The translations under genes and the position numbers were made by a program. Positions 20,894-31,129 of a stretch of 64,000 bases of DNA are shown piece after piece. The stretch is from Mytilus californianus (Eukaryota > Mollusca > Bivalvia > Mytilida > Mytilidae). The notes under the pieces are model-generated. The model searched no databases, had not been told where the DNA came from, and saw only the letters and a program-made list of their open reading frames with translations. How positions within the stretch are numbered: position 1 is the stretch's first letter; each line of letters opens with the position of its first letter. The DNA is taken from NCBI RefSeq assembly GCF_021869535.1, contig NW_026262712.1, positions 46,730,884 to 46,794,883 on the forward strand, given 5' to 3'.

Positions 20894-21770
20894 TGTTAAC
20901 TTTTACAAAAATCTTCTCCTCTGAAACTACTGGGTCAAATTTAACCAAACCTGGTCACAATCATCATTGGGGTATCTAGTTTAAAAAATGTGTCTGGTGA
21001 TCCGGTCAACCAACCAAGATGGCCGCCATGGCTAAAAATAGAACATAGGGGTAAAATGTAGATTTTGGCTTATATCTCTGAAACCAAAGCATTTAGAGCA
21101 AATCTGACATGGGGTAAAATTGTTTATCAGGTCAAGATCTATCTGCCCATAAATTTTCAGATGAATCGGAGAACCTGTTGTTGGGTTGCTGTCACTAAAT
21201 TGGTAATTTTAAGAAAATTTTGCAGTTTTTGGTTATTATTTTGAATATTATTATAGATAGAGATAAACTGTAAACATCATAATGTTCAGCAAAGTAAGAT
21301 CTACAAATAAGTTGTCATGATCAAAATTGTCAGTCGACCCCTTTAGGAGTTATTGCCCTTAATAGTCAATTTTTTACAATTTTTTGTAATTTTTTGTAAT
21401 CTTTTACAAAAATCTTCTCTGAAACTACTGAGACAAATTTAACCATACTTGGCCATAATCATTATTAGGGTATCTAGTTTAAAAAATTTGTCCGATGACC
21501 CCGCCTTCCAACCATCATGGTCAATTTGGTTAAAAATAGAACATAGGGGTAAAATGCAGTTTTTGGTTTATATCTCTGAAACTAAAGCATTTAGAGCAAA
21601 TCTGACAGGTGGCAAAAATGTTCATCAGATTCAGATTTATCTCCCCTGAAATTTTCAGACGAATCCGACAACCTGTTGTTAGGTTGCTGCCCCTGAGTTA
21701 GTAATTTTACAAAAATTTTGCAGTTTTTTGTTATTATCTTAGATATCATTATAATATCTAATATCTAATA

Positions 21771-22993
21771 CAGTAGACTCCGGCAAATCGGATACCCAAA
21801 ATGTCAGCTAAAAATATCCGATTACCCGATATATTCAATTAGACGATGAATGTATATTCATTAAATATTCTGCAATAATGAGTAGGTATAATCCTGAGAT
21901 GTTACTAACACTGACAATTGCTAAATATGTGAAAGGGCTGGAGGATTGATGGAGTGATTTTTATCAGTTACATCACCACGATGTTTGTGTAAAAAATTAT
22001 CAGCTGATTATGTAATGATTAAATTTGTTTGCAGTTTTTAAATCCTTTATTTATTAAAATAAATCAAATGTCCTGAAATATTTATGTGAATTATTATCTA
22101 CCATCCATAGTTTGTCTTTATTTGTTTTGTAAGCAAATTAATATCCATTATTTACATTATCACACAGGTAAACTAATTTGGCTATAAATAGATCTAAGCA
22201 TGTCTGTGTAGAATCTTCAAACTAAAATCGTATTTGTTATAATTTTATTTCTTTAAATAATCAAATTTAAATAAATTTTTGAAAATAATCATGATTGATA
22301 AAATATTATTGCATAAAGTTTACGGTTTCTGAAGACTATTTATATTTAGGTCATAGTTCTAGAGGCTTCCTCACAAATTTGTAAACATCCAAAATGGCGT
22401 CCATGACATGTGGTTACTTATGCACATGTGAAAAAAATATATCTGACAAAAGTCAGATTTCTCTTGTCAAAAGGGATTTATATTTATATTGCAATAAATT
22501 ATTCAGAAGGAGGTACATTCAGTTTAGATTATATTTCTGATTCTGTGAACATTTAGTGTTTAATCAAAATTCTCAGCAACGTCAACTTGTCAACTGAGTC
22601 TTGCATATTTTATAAATAAATTCAAACCATTTGAAGTAAAAGGGCATCTTATTCACATGACAAAGGAATACAATGATTAAAGACAACAATTTATTAAGAA
22701 ATAGTTCCTTTTATTTAAGAAAAAACAAAATCTTCTTGTCTGCAAGATTGTAAATTCGTAACTTCCGGGTCCATTTCCTGTCAGAAAAACATTGAAAATA
22801 TCCGATTGTGCATGGTTTTGAACAAAATGACCTGAATATTCTTATCCGATTTGCCGATATATTCTTATATCCGATATTCGATTACACGATAAAATTAACA
22901 TTAAACATATAGGGAAGGGTTTGGTGTTTTGAAATAATATTACAATAGCCGATATATTCGTTTAGCCGATATCCGATTAGGTGGAGTCTACTG
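21771..22993. mobile_element. Non-autonomous pogo/Tigger-like transposon
   Basis: A 1223-bp element with inverted ends CAGTAGACTCC and GGAGTCTACTG, flanked by TA on each side. Subterminal pieces repeat 'tatccgatt-acc-cgatata' in both orientations. CAGT ends with a TA duplication are typical of pogo/Tigger elements. No transposase frame is left. It lies inside the repeat at 20805-23085, so it is younger than that copy. Confidence 0.7.
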
Positions 22994-23170
22994 TATTATT
23001 AATTATGATTTTAACCTTATTTTACATGATTTCCAAAGCATCAGTAAATACAGGTGAGCGACACAGGCTCTTGAGAGCCTCTAGTTTTATTTCTGTAACA
23101 ATTTTATACAGTTAACAATTCATTTCTCTTTAAACCAAATACTTCACTACATATGATTTGATTTTGATTT

Positions 23171-23276
23171 TGGTGTTTTAACGCCACTTTTAAGCACCGC
23201 TTTTGGGCTATTTCTATGCGGCCAGTTTTTATTGGTGGAGGAAGCCGGAGTGCCCGGAGAAAACCACCGACCTTCA
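23171..23276 (-). mobile_element. V-SINE-like fragment (tail and core only)
   Basis: On the minus strand this reads from 'gaaggtcggtggttttctcc' through 'ccaccaataaaaactggcc' to 'gtggcgttaaaacacc'. It is the conserved core and tail of a bivalve tRNA-derived SINE (RUDI/V-SINE type by recollection). The tRNA-like head is missing. A copy that keeps the B box is present in every unit of the array. Confidence 0.6.
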
Positions 23277-23534
23277 CTAAATATGAAGACAACACAATTG
23301 AAAAACTTGCCTGAATCTGTCAAGATGTATTTCAAAGTGAAAGGTCAATTTAAAGTGTCAACTCTATAGCAGAAAGGGGCATATTTTATATCATGTACAT
23401 AGCAAGGCTTTAAATATTAAAATCTCCAGTGCAAATGCAATAAAAAAAAAATCTAGAAAAAAAATAAGATATTTAACAAATATTGAAACCATATCTTAAT
23501 TGGTTAATGTTACATTTTCAGAACCGTTCCTTAC

Positions 23535-23642
23535 TTTTCTCTTTAACAAAATGTCTAATAATGACAGCTAAGTCTTCATTGTTTGTTAAATCATGTAAAG
23601 CACCAGGAGCAGCAGGTATCAATAATGCTGAATATCTGTTCG
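23535..23642 (-). CDS. GATD1 homologue, exon encoding RYSALLIPAAPGAL
   Basis: The minus-strand acceptor is atcttccag|cg and the donor aaaa|gtaagg. It enters with two bases (giving a proline), encodes NRYSALLIPAAPGALHDLTN and NEDLAVIIRHFVKEK, and leaves after one base. Human GATD1 has [20 protein letters not shown] followed by a helix with ARILQHFH, with no gap. The PGAL-DL segment is a signature of this family. Confidence 0.95.
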
Positions 23643-24622
23643 CTGGAAGATAAAATAAAGAGTGCATAAGGGAATGAATGTAATTGACCACTTTCGAGTA
23701 ATGTCATTCACCAGAAAAGCTAGTTCATCAGTTATGCGCACCTTTATGACATCATTTACCAGATAGAGGGCCCGCCTGTATCCCTGCACTGTTAAAGTTC
23801 ATCAAGCGTCTTTGTGATCGTTATTATACAGGATAAACTAAATATAATTTTTCTTGCGTAGGAACTTAATCACAAATTCCTAATGACAGCAGTATTGATT
23901 ATCAATTATAAGAATTTAATTTGCTGAATAATTCATGCAATATAGCATCATATTTTTCCAACCACTTGCTCAACATGGGAAGGAAGTGACAATGCCCTTA
24001 AACACACAAATGATATTCACTAAAACCAATGTTTTTGACTGAAATGCAACGAACTCGAAAGTGGTTTATTTGTAGAACATTTTTTTGTTCATTTATATTA
24101 CACAGTCATACAAACAAAATCAATTTGTCTCTGACCTAAGTTCTAAATGTGAAAGACGATGATGGTCATCTGTTATGGCTGTTTAACCGGTGCTTTGCTA
24201 TTGCGTCAATTGGCATGTAATATAAAATACAACTTTGGATTCATTATTATTCGTGGGATATCAATTTATGCAGATTTCATGGGTAAAGGTAAAGCACAAA
24301 TTTAAATGCTTATTTAACCAAATACAAGTTTTCTAATGGCTTTTATGCAGACTTTGGGAAAACCACGAAATCAAATACCCACGTGCGAAATTACAATTTT
24401 CCTAAATTCACAAAAAATTAAGACCTAAGAAAATAAATGAATCAATAGTATATACCTTACAACAATCAAGGTCTTAGTGTTGTTGTTTTTTTTTATATAT
24501 TGAACAATGACCAAATCAGTTTAGTCAGGGATCATTAATTAATATCAGAAAAACACAAAATGATGTATGTAGTGTTTAAAAATATGTGTAAATTGATATT
24601 TTTTGAATTGTTTGAATGGAAG

Positions 24623-25671
24623 CAAGGCTTCCAAAACGGTCATATATTCCGGACATTTGTATAATGTCTGGTAAAAGTCCGGCTGGGCAAAGTATGAAAC
24701 GGTCATCTACTTTTAAGTTTTCAAGGCTTTCTTAAGAGACGGTCATTTTAACATAATTTCGCGATCTTTTTGACCCAACCTTTTGTCTTTAACAGCCACA
24801 CATTTGTGGTCATAAAAGTGACATGATCATTGAGTACTATCAAAACAACCCCTACTTTAATACCTTCTTATTTTAATCAAGGCTAATTAGTTGTCGAACA
24901 GCTGAAATTTACCTGTTCAGGTGACAGGTAAACTATTTTGAACCGGACATTGATCCGTCTATTCAAAGTTATTTTCTTACATTTCAGCGGTTTGCATCTA
25001 ATTAACTAGTCAAAAAGATTTAAAATATCAGAAATACGTTTACAAATATGATTTGATGAAAAAATTAAAAAGGTGAAAATGAAAAATCGTCATAACCACG
25101 TTGTTTGAACCACAGACATGTCTCTCTTTGAACTAGTACACGTGTGCGCATGTGCGCAGGTGTGAAATTTAATTATGCATCCTAATTTCTTCAAAAAATG
25201 CTTAAATTTTCATTGATACCTTTATCTCACGTTTATTTCGAATATTTTCTTGAAGAAATAACGTAGAAAGAGCTACGTACACTCATTCATGCTTTGCAAA
25301 CGTACACGGAATTTACGTATCCGTCTCTGGTCCATGTTTTACCATTGTCAAGATAACATCCGGTATAAGATTTAAACGAATGTAAAGTTTTTGACAACGT
25401 TATTTTGCACAAATAAAGAGTCTAAGGCAGATATAAGTACGCTGATGTTGCACACTTCGAATGATGCACTGCCAATTTAACAGTTTACGTCAGAACTTCG
25501 AATTTGAATCAAAGAAAGTTTAATATCGTTTTTTTTTTAATGTCAATCATTGGGATGGCCAACTCAGCAACTGAATACCATAATTGCCTTTTGTTTATTT
25601 AGTCTTAAAGGATTAAAATCGGGATAATATATAAAATGGCCGGCTGGCTAAAAATAATTTTGGAAGCCCTG
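24623..25671. mobile_element. Non-autonomous hAT transposon with 8-bp TSD
   Basis: A 1049-bp element in a GATD1 intron. The left end is CAAGGCTTCCAAAA and the right end TTTTGGAAGCCCTG. Perfect 8-bp direct repeats AATGGAAG flank it (24615-24622 and 25672-25679). An 8-bp duplication with CAxGG ends is diagnostic of the hAT superfamily. No transposase ORF is left. Confidence 0.85.
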
Positions 25672-26277
25672 AATGGAAGGCCTAGAATTGAAAATAAAGA
25701 TATCTTCATTTTTCTGTTTCAATACATACTACTTATGTTGTGTAACATATCAGGTACAAAATAGAAATTAAAAGGAAAGAATGAGTTATCTCCCATAGTT
25801 TTCCAAATAATTTCTTTCAAAAAGATACTATCTAATGGTGTACACAATAGTGTGTTTGAAATGGATGGATAATTTTTTTTTTTGGTCTGTAACACTGGTA
25901 TTTAAAGACAATATTTTGTTTTGGTTTTCTTGAGCATCATCATTAAACCGACAGCTGTGTCTACCTTATTAACTAACTTCCTTAAGTAGCAAAAATATTG
26001 TGACCCTTCATCCAAAATTATGTGCCTTCTTTTATTTCCTTGTTCAAGTCAGTGGGCATTTGGTTGATAGGGGGCTGTGAAGATTTTTATTGTATGAATA
26101 AAGAAAATGTTGCTTATAAGTCAATGAGACAGCAACCCAATGACAAAAATAACCAAAAGACATTTATTTTACTGTACCACAAATGGACAAGATAGGCAAA
26201 AGTAGAGGTTTGTCCGCAGGTAAAGCAGATTTACCCCACACATTTTGTACCAGTGTATCAAATCAGGCAAAAAATAG

Positions 26278-26405
26278 AGAATGGAAACTGGGAATATGTC
26301 AAAGAGGCTACAACCCAAACAATAAGTAGAAAACAGCCCAAGACCACCAATGGGTCTTCAAAGCAGCTAGAAAATCCTGCGCCGGGAGGCAGTTGCAGTT
26401 GGCCC
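26278..26405 (+). repeat. Dispersed repeat (gggaatgtgtcaaagag family), copy 2
   Basis: Diverged relative of 4455-4562: 'gggaatatgtcaaagaggct', 'acaacccaaacaa' and 'gggtcttcaaagcagct', extended by 'aggcagttgcagttggcccc'. Confidence 0.7.
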
Positions 26406-26942
26406 CTAAACAATAATCTATACTAGTTTGGCAAAATGGATACATAAGTTATTTTTTCATTTGACTACCACGAGATACAACTTCACTGGATACTTATTTG
26501 CCAAAAAGCAACACAACAGGTGCCAGTACCTGAACAGAGACTGCTTAATACCCTTTTAAACCACCTGTTTCCTCCTCAGTTTTTATTGTTGTTCAATCTT
26601 TGGTTTTAGGTGTTTTGTTTTTTTACTTGTCTTTTTATGTATTTCTGTTGCCCATGGTCCCATTCATATTTTTACAACTTTGAATGCGTTTTTGTTCTTC
26701 TTGTCATAATAAAAGTTGCAAATTAAGAGTTATTCAAAGCAAAAACTCATTAAAGATACTTAATGCATTTTTTTCTACCCAACATTTATCAGTGGCACAG
26801 GAATCCAGTATTTTTTTGTTATTTTAACAAGGTAAATTGTCACAGTAAGGTGAAAATTTTGGTATGTGGTTTTGATTAACAATTTATCTAATTGAGTAAA
26901 GTCTTAATAAATTTGACCTTATCTTTATGACAATTCTCTTAC

Positions 26943-27048
26943 GGTCAATAGTCTCTAAGCCTATTGGTGTGGAGACCGATTTACTTCTAAATTCATTAAA
27001 CCATCTTCTATTGTTGTCATCTTGTTGAATAAACTCTATATTCTTCCC
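26943..27048 (-). CDS. GATD1 homologue, exon encoding GKNIEFIQQDDN
   Basis: The minus-strand acceptor is catttcag|ggg and the donor gacc|gtaaga. It starts at a codon boundary and encodes GKNIEFIQQDDNNRRWFNEF and RSKSVSTPIGLETID, then one base. Human GATD1 has GKAMEFVDVTESNARWVQDF and then LKAYASPAKLESID. Length and spacing agree. Confidence 0.95.
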
Positions 27049-27099
27049 CTGAAATGAAGCAAAGATAAGAATGCACTACATTTAAGGGATTGTACTCAG

Positions 27100-27552
27100 C
27101 AGTCAAGGGTATAACTTAAATAAGTTATTAGAGAAAATAACATGCATGTTGTTATTACAGTTAATTTCATGAGTTGTCGACTCTTTGTTTCTAAAATTGT
27201 CTTCATCTGTAGTAACATTATCCTTTGTTATTTGTTAAATAATAATAAATATTTTAATTTTTGGTGGGCACTATAGAATTCTTGAAACTTTATTTTTTCT
27301 GTAAAAACATAGGTGTACTATGCATGATTGGTAAACTATGAACTGTTGTACCTTTCTAAAGTTTAGTATACTTAAAGACAATAATAATATCAATAGAATT
27401 TGTAAACATTTTAACAAAACAAATGATGTGTGTTGCAACTTTGAAACATGTAACATACATATGTTATCACAGTTTTTTTTTATATTTTAGCCCACAATAA
27501 CGACATGTATGTTATTTTTTCTAATAACTTATTTAAGTTATACCCTTGACTG
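27100..27552. mobile_element. CAGTCA-ended MITE, short copy
   Basis: A 453-bp element starts CAGTCAAGGGTATAACTTAA and ends with the complement TTAAGTTATACCCTTGACTG. The flanks are ctcag and ttcag, a possible 5-bp duplication with one change. The interior shares 'aaacataggtgtactatgca' and 'ttggtaaactatgaactgtt' with the longer copy at 30081-30853. Confidence 0.8.
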
Positions 27553-28054
27553 TTCAGCTCTTATTTTATTTATTTTATCAAATTTCTACAGGACATTTGT
27601 AATGTAAATAAACTTATCTGTATTAACTACAACATGTACAATATACATTAGTTTGTTATCAGCTGAAGGTTTTGAAATGATAAAAATTTATATACTTATT
27701 ATAAATCATTAATATCTACTTAGTACTTCTTTTAATTTGACACCCACAATCACATGACAATTTCATCAGTTTATGTTGCCTTCTACATTTCAAGCACAAA
27801 TAAGCAAATAAAAAACGCAAGACGAGCTCACAAATTATGACAGTTAAATAATTGGAGATGCACATCACAGTTAACTAATAATGTTTATTCTGAAATTATT
27901 AAAGCTAGAATGGACATTTTAGGTTAAAATTATGAAAGTCAAGACATGTTTGGCTTAGATCTGTCAAAGTGCACTTTCATTTTAAAGGTGGTAGGAGTGG
28001 TAAAATAAACAGCATTATACCCACTATCTGGTCATTAATACCAAATATACTCAC

Positions 28055-28131
28055 ATTAGGTGATGCTACCTGGATATTGAAGTTGGAGCTGGCCAAGTTA
28101 TAAGCCTGTCTAAATGATTCTGAGGAGACAC
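28055..28131 (-). CDS. GATD1 homologue, most upstream exon found
   Basis: The minus-strand acceptor is tttttatag|gt and the donor taat|gtgagt. Two bases complete a glycine-type codon, then VSSESFRQAYNLASSNFNIQ and VASPN. Human GATD1 has GVSAQSFLHCFTMASTAFNL followed by QVATPG. The first coding exon, which in human encodes about 20 residues ending at the glycine, was not found between 28132 and the array. Confidence 0.93.
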
Positions 28132-28744
28132 CTATAAAAATATACAAGTACACACACTGAAAATATTCAAGTAAGATATATATAAAAAATAAAATATACA
28201 CTTTACACGCCATAGGCATGATATGGTCCTGTTGGTAATTTTATGAGTGTCAATCATTATCAAAGAGACTTCAATACAATCAAATGAAAAGAGACACACA
28301 GAAGTGGATTTGATCTAAAGTGATAAGCAGGAAACCGTACCATCATTTGACCATATCTCAAACTGTAAATCATTCTGAGGTGTGTATTACAATTGGCTGT
28401 TAGTTTATCTATCAAAATTTATCAAAATTTAATCATCATAATCCATAGAAAAAAAATGAATGCAATTTCGTAATAACATGACTGTGCCCTGCTTGATTTA
28501 TTTCATTTCCATGTCCAGGGGAGGCTGAACACTAGGTCAAATAAATAATTTGGCATAAATTCATAACAAGTTGAACATCTTCATGATCATAATGAAAATG
28601 TCAATTTTCATGTGAACCAAGTTTAAGTTGGTGAATAGTTGTCTCATTAGCAAATATATTAAACAATTATATCTCTGATTTTTATACTTTAAGGAAAAGT
28701 ATTAAGTATTAGTAATTGAACATTATTTCATATGTTGATCTTGT
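28132..28744. other. Possible first intron of GATD1, nothing recognised
   Basis: No exon matching the start of GATD1 was seen on the minus strand here. Confidence 0.4.
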
Positions 28745-29420
28745 TTGCACAAAGTCAAAGACAGCAAGCCATTGCAGTTGGAAATAAAACATTTGCAAAG
28801 AAGCCTGTTTTTAATAAACAGTCAGCAAAAATATCTTGTGATGAGATTGTCTAACTTTTCGGTATTGATATTGACTATCAACTTAATTTTAATCACCACA
28901 TTAAAAATATTTGTTGTAAAGCATCTCAACAACTGAATGTTTTAAAGCGCATAATGGCTGCTACCTTAATAAATTAAATACATTGATCATTTTCCAAAAA
29001 TTCATTTTATCGAATTTAAATTTTTGTCCTTTGGCATGGCATTTTTGCAACAAAAATAATACCACTAAATTAGAGAAAATTCAGGAAAGGGCTTTACGAT
29101 TTATATATGAAGACAATTCTAGTTTATATGATAAACTACTTTTACAAGCAAAGGTTCCATCACTGAAAATTGGACGTATACATAACATGGCTATTGAATG
29201 TTTTAAAATTTTATATAAATTGTCACCACCATGTTTTAGTTTTATTGAAAGATTGTAAATATAATTTTAGATATTCTAATGATGTAGATATAGCTAGGGT
29301 TTGAACATCAACCTATGGTAGGAACTCTTTTAAATATACAGCTGGTGTTTTATGGAATGAATTACCTGATGATTTTAGAAAAATTGCTAATTTTAGTCAG
29401 TTCAAAATATTTTAAAGTCA
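28745..29420 (+). pseudogene. Non-LTR retrotransposon fragment, 3' end of RT ORF
   Basis: Broken frames encode the C-terminal part of a jockey/CR1-like reverse transcriptase ORF. The best block (28983-29258) has ILSNLNFCPLAWHFCN, TTKLEKIQERALRFIYED and KVPSLKIGRIHNMAIECFKI. Next comes TYGRNSFKYTAGVLWNELPD with a DFRKIANFSQFK end. 'Lsn-nYCp-vW-f ... kiEkiQeRALRfi ... ll-WN-LPd' is the usual tail of these ORFs. Stops and shifts make it a pseudogene, and the catalytic domain is absent. Confidence 0.75.
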
Positions 29421-29819
29421 CGGAATGAAAATGATTGAAAGTGCACAGTTTGTGCAGATAATTAATTAATATATTATTCTAAAATTTTTACCATGTAGAT
29501 CATACCCTTTTTTAAATATTTTATGCTATGCTAAGCATTTTACCAGCTTTTAATCATGCCAATTATATTATTGTTTATGGCGGATTTTGTTTGTTATTGT
29601 TGATTTTCTGAAATTGTTTAACATTTCACAGCGGTATAATACTCTTACTTTAACTATTCATCCCTTATTTTATTGATTTTGTATTTACATTGTATCATAG
29701 ATCAAATTTATTCGTTCAGTGTATGTTCACTTGTGTCAATATGTCTTTTGATTGAGTTAAGCCATTTCAATTCATATTTTATAGTGTGTCTTTCTATGTT
29801 GTGATGTTACACTATTGTT

Positions 29820-30935
29820 TCAGATAAGGGTGAAGGTTTGGTACCATTAAAACGTTTAAACCCGCTGCAATTGTTTGCACCTGTCCTAAAGTCAGGAATC
29901 TGATGTTCAGTAGTTGTCGTTTGTTGATGTGGTTCATAAGTGTTTCTCGTTTTTTATATAGATTAGACCGTTGGTTTTCCCGTTTGAATGGTTTTACACT
30001 AGTAATTTTTGGGGCTCTTTATAGCTTACTGTGCGGTGAGAGCCAAAGCTCTGTGTTGAAGAGCGTACTTTGACCTATAACAGTCAGAGATATAACTCTA
30101 TAGGGTTATTACAGAAAATAACTTGCGTGTGTTATTACAGATACTTTCATGATCATGAGTTGTCTACTCTTTATTCCTTAAATTTTCTAAATCTGTAATA
30201 ACATATGTTTGTTATTTGTAAAATTATTTCATTTATAGTGGCCTCTAGGGATCACTTGAGACTTTGCGCAGAAACTAAATGCATAGCCTTGATAACTAAT
30301 TTTTTAATTAAATTAATACATTTTTGATTAACCATGGTAAATCAATGAGACAAGGCTATTAAGGGATAAACTTAGCTGTGATAACAAGGCTCAGTTATTA
30401 AAGGAATTTAACTTATTATATAAGACACTTGGGAATTACTGAGAAACTTGCGCAGAACCTCATTACATGCTCTGGTCATTATTTCTTACAATAAATTAAA
30501 ATACATTGTAATTAAGCATGATGTATGTCTGAGCAAATGCTTTGAAGTGATATAGAGAAGCTGTGATAACACCCTTTAGTTATTACAGGCATATTTTTTC
30601 TGTAATAACATATAGGTGTACTATGCAAAATTGGCAAACTATGAACTGTTATATCTTTCAATAGTTAAGTATACATATAGGCAAAAGTAATATCAATAGA
30701 ACTTTTAAACATTTTAACTAAACTAATGATGTATATTGTCCCTTTGAAACATATAACATACATAAGTTATCACAGTTCTTTGATTTTTTAGTCCATAGTA
30801 ACAAATGTATGTTATTTTTCTGTAATAACCCTATAGAGTTATATCCCTGACTGTATAATGGTTTATTTCTATAAATTGTGACTAAGATGGAGAGTTGTCT
30901 CGTTGGCACTCATACCACATCTTCTTATATCTAGT
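29820..30935 (+). repeat. Dispersed mussel repeat split by a transposon
   Basis: The left part, about 29820-30080, has 'aaacccgctgcaattgtttg', 'tcaggaatctgatgttcagt', 'gattagaccgttggttttcc' and 'gtactttgacctataa'. After the insertion at 30081-30853 it resumes with 'tataatggtttatttctata', 'gagttgtctcgttggcactc' and 'ataccacatcttc'. I know this as one of the most common mussel repeats. Without the insertion and one TATAA the two halves join without loss. Confidence 0.75.
30081..30853. mobile_element. CAGTCA-ended transposon, 773 bp, TSD TATAA
   Basis: The left end is CAGTCAGAGATATAACTCTA and the right end TAGAGTTATATCCCTGACTG, an inverted repeat that continues through 'tagggttattacag'. TATAA stands on both sides (30076-30080, 30854-30858). 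The element is inside the dispersed repeat at 29820-30935. No transposase frame. A shorter relative is at 27100-27552. The class is uncertain: a 5-bp duplication is unusual among DNA transposons. Confidence 0.8.
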
Positions 30936-31129
30936 TTACATTTATATGCTATTAGCTTTTTAATACCTAGTATGCTTTTAGCTTTAATACCTAGCTTATC
31001 ATGCTTATATTCTGCTTATCACCACCATGCTTTTGGTGCTTCATTTGTGCTGTGTAATTTATTGCATGTGTATTACATCTACATCGTACGACGAGCCATC
31101 AGCACATTGATGACTATACGTCGGTGCAT

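Larger units (their letters stand above)
20805..23085 (+). repeat. Mollusc dispersed repeat (GCTCACCTGGCCC type), interrupted
   Basis: The left end 'agctcacctggcccgaaggg' is a short inverted repeat followed by a GTC-rich run. The right end includes 'gtgagcgacacaggctcttg' and 'agagcctctag'. Two internal blocks of about 300 bp (about 20925-21235 and 21410-21730) are diverged duplicates, sharing 'ctctgaaactactg', 'gggtatctagtttaaaaaat' and 'agaacataggggtaaaatg'. I know the family as abundant in bivalves, but not its class. A pogo-like element (21771-22993) splits it. Confidence 0.6.

Noticed and set aside
27977..28219. Full 80-codon minus-strand frame as a gene
   Set aside because: Only 28055-28131 is exonic (GATD1); the rest is intron.
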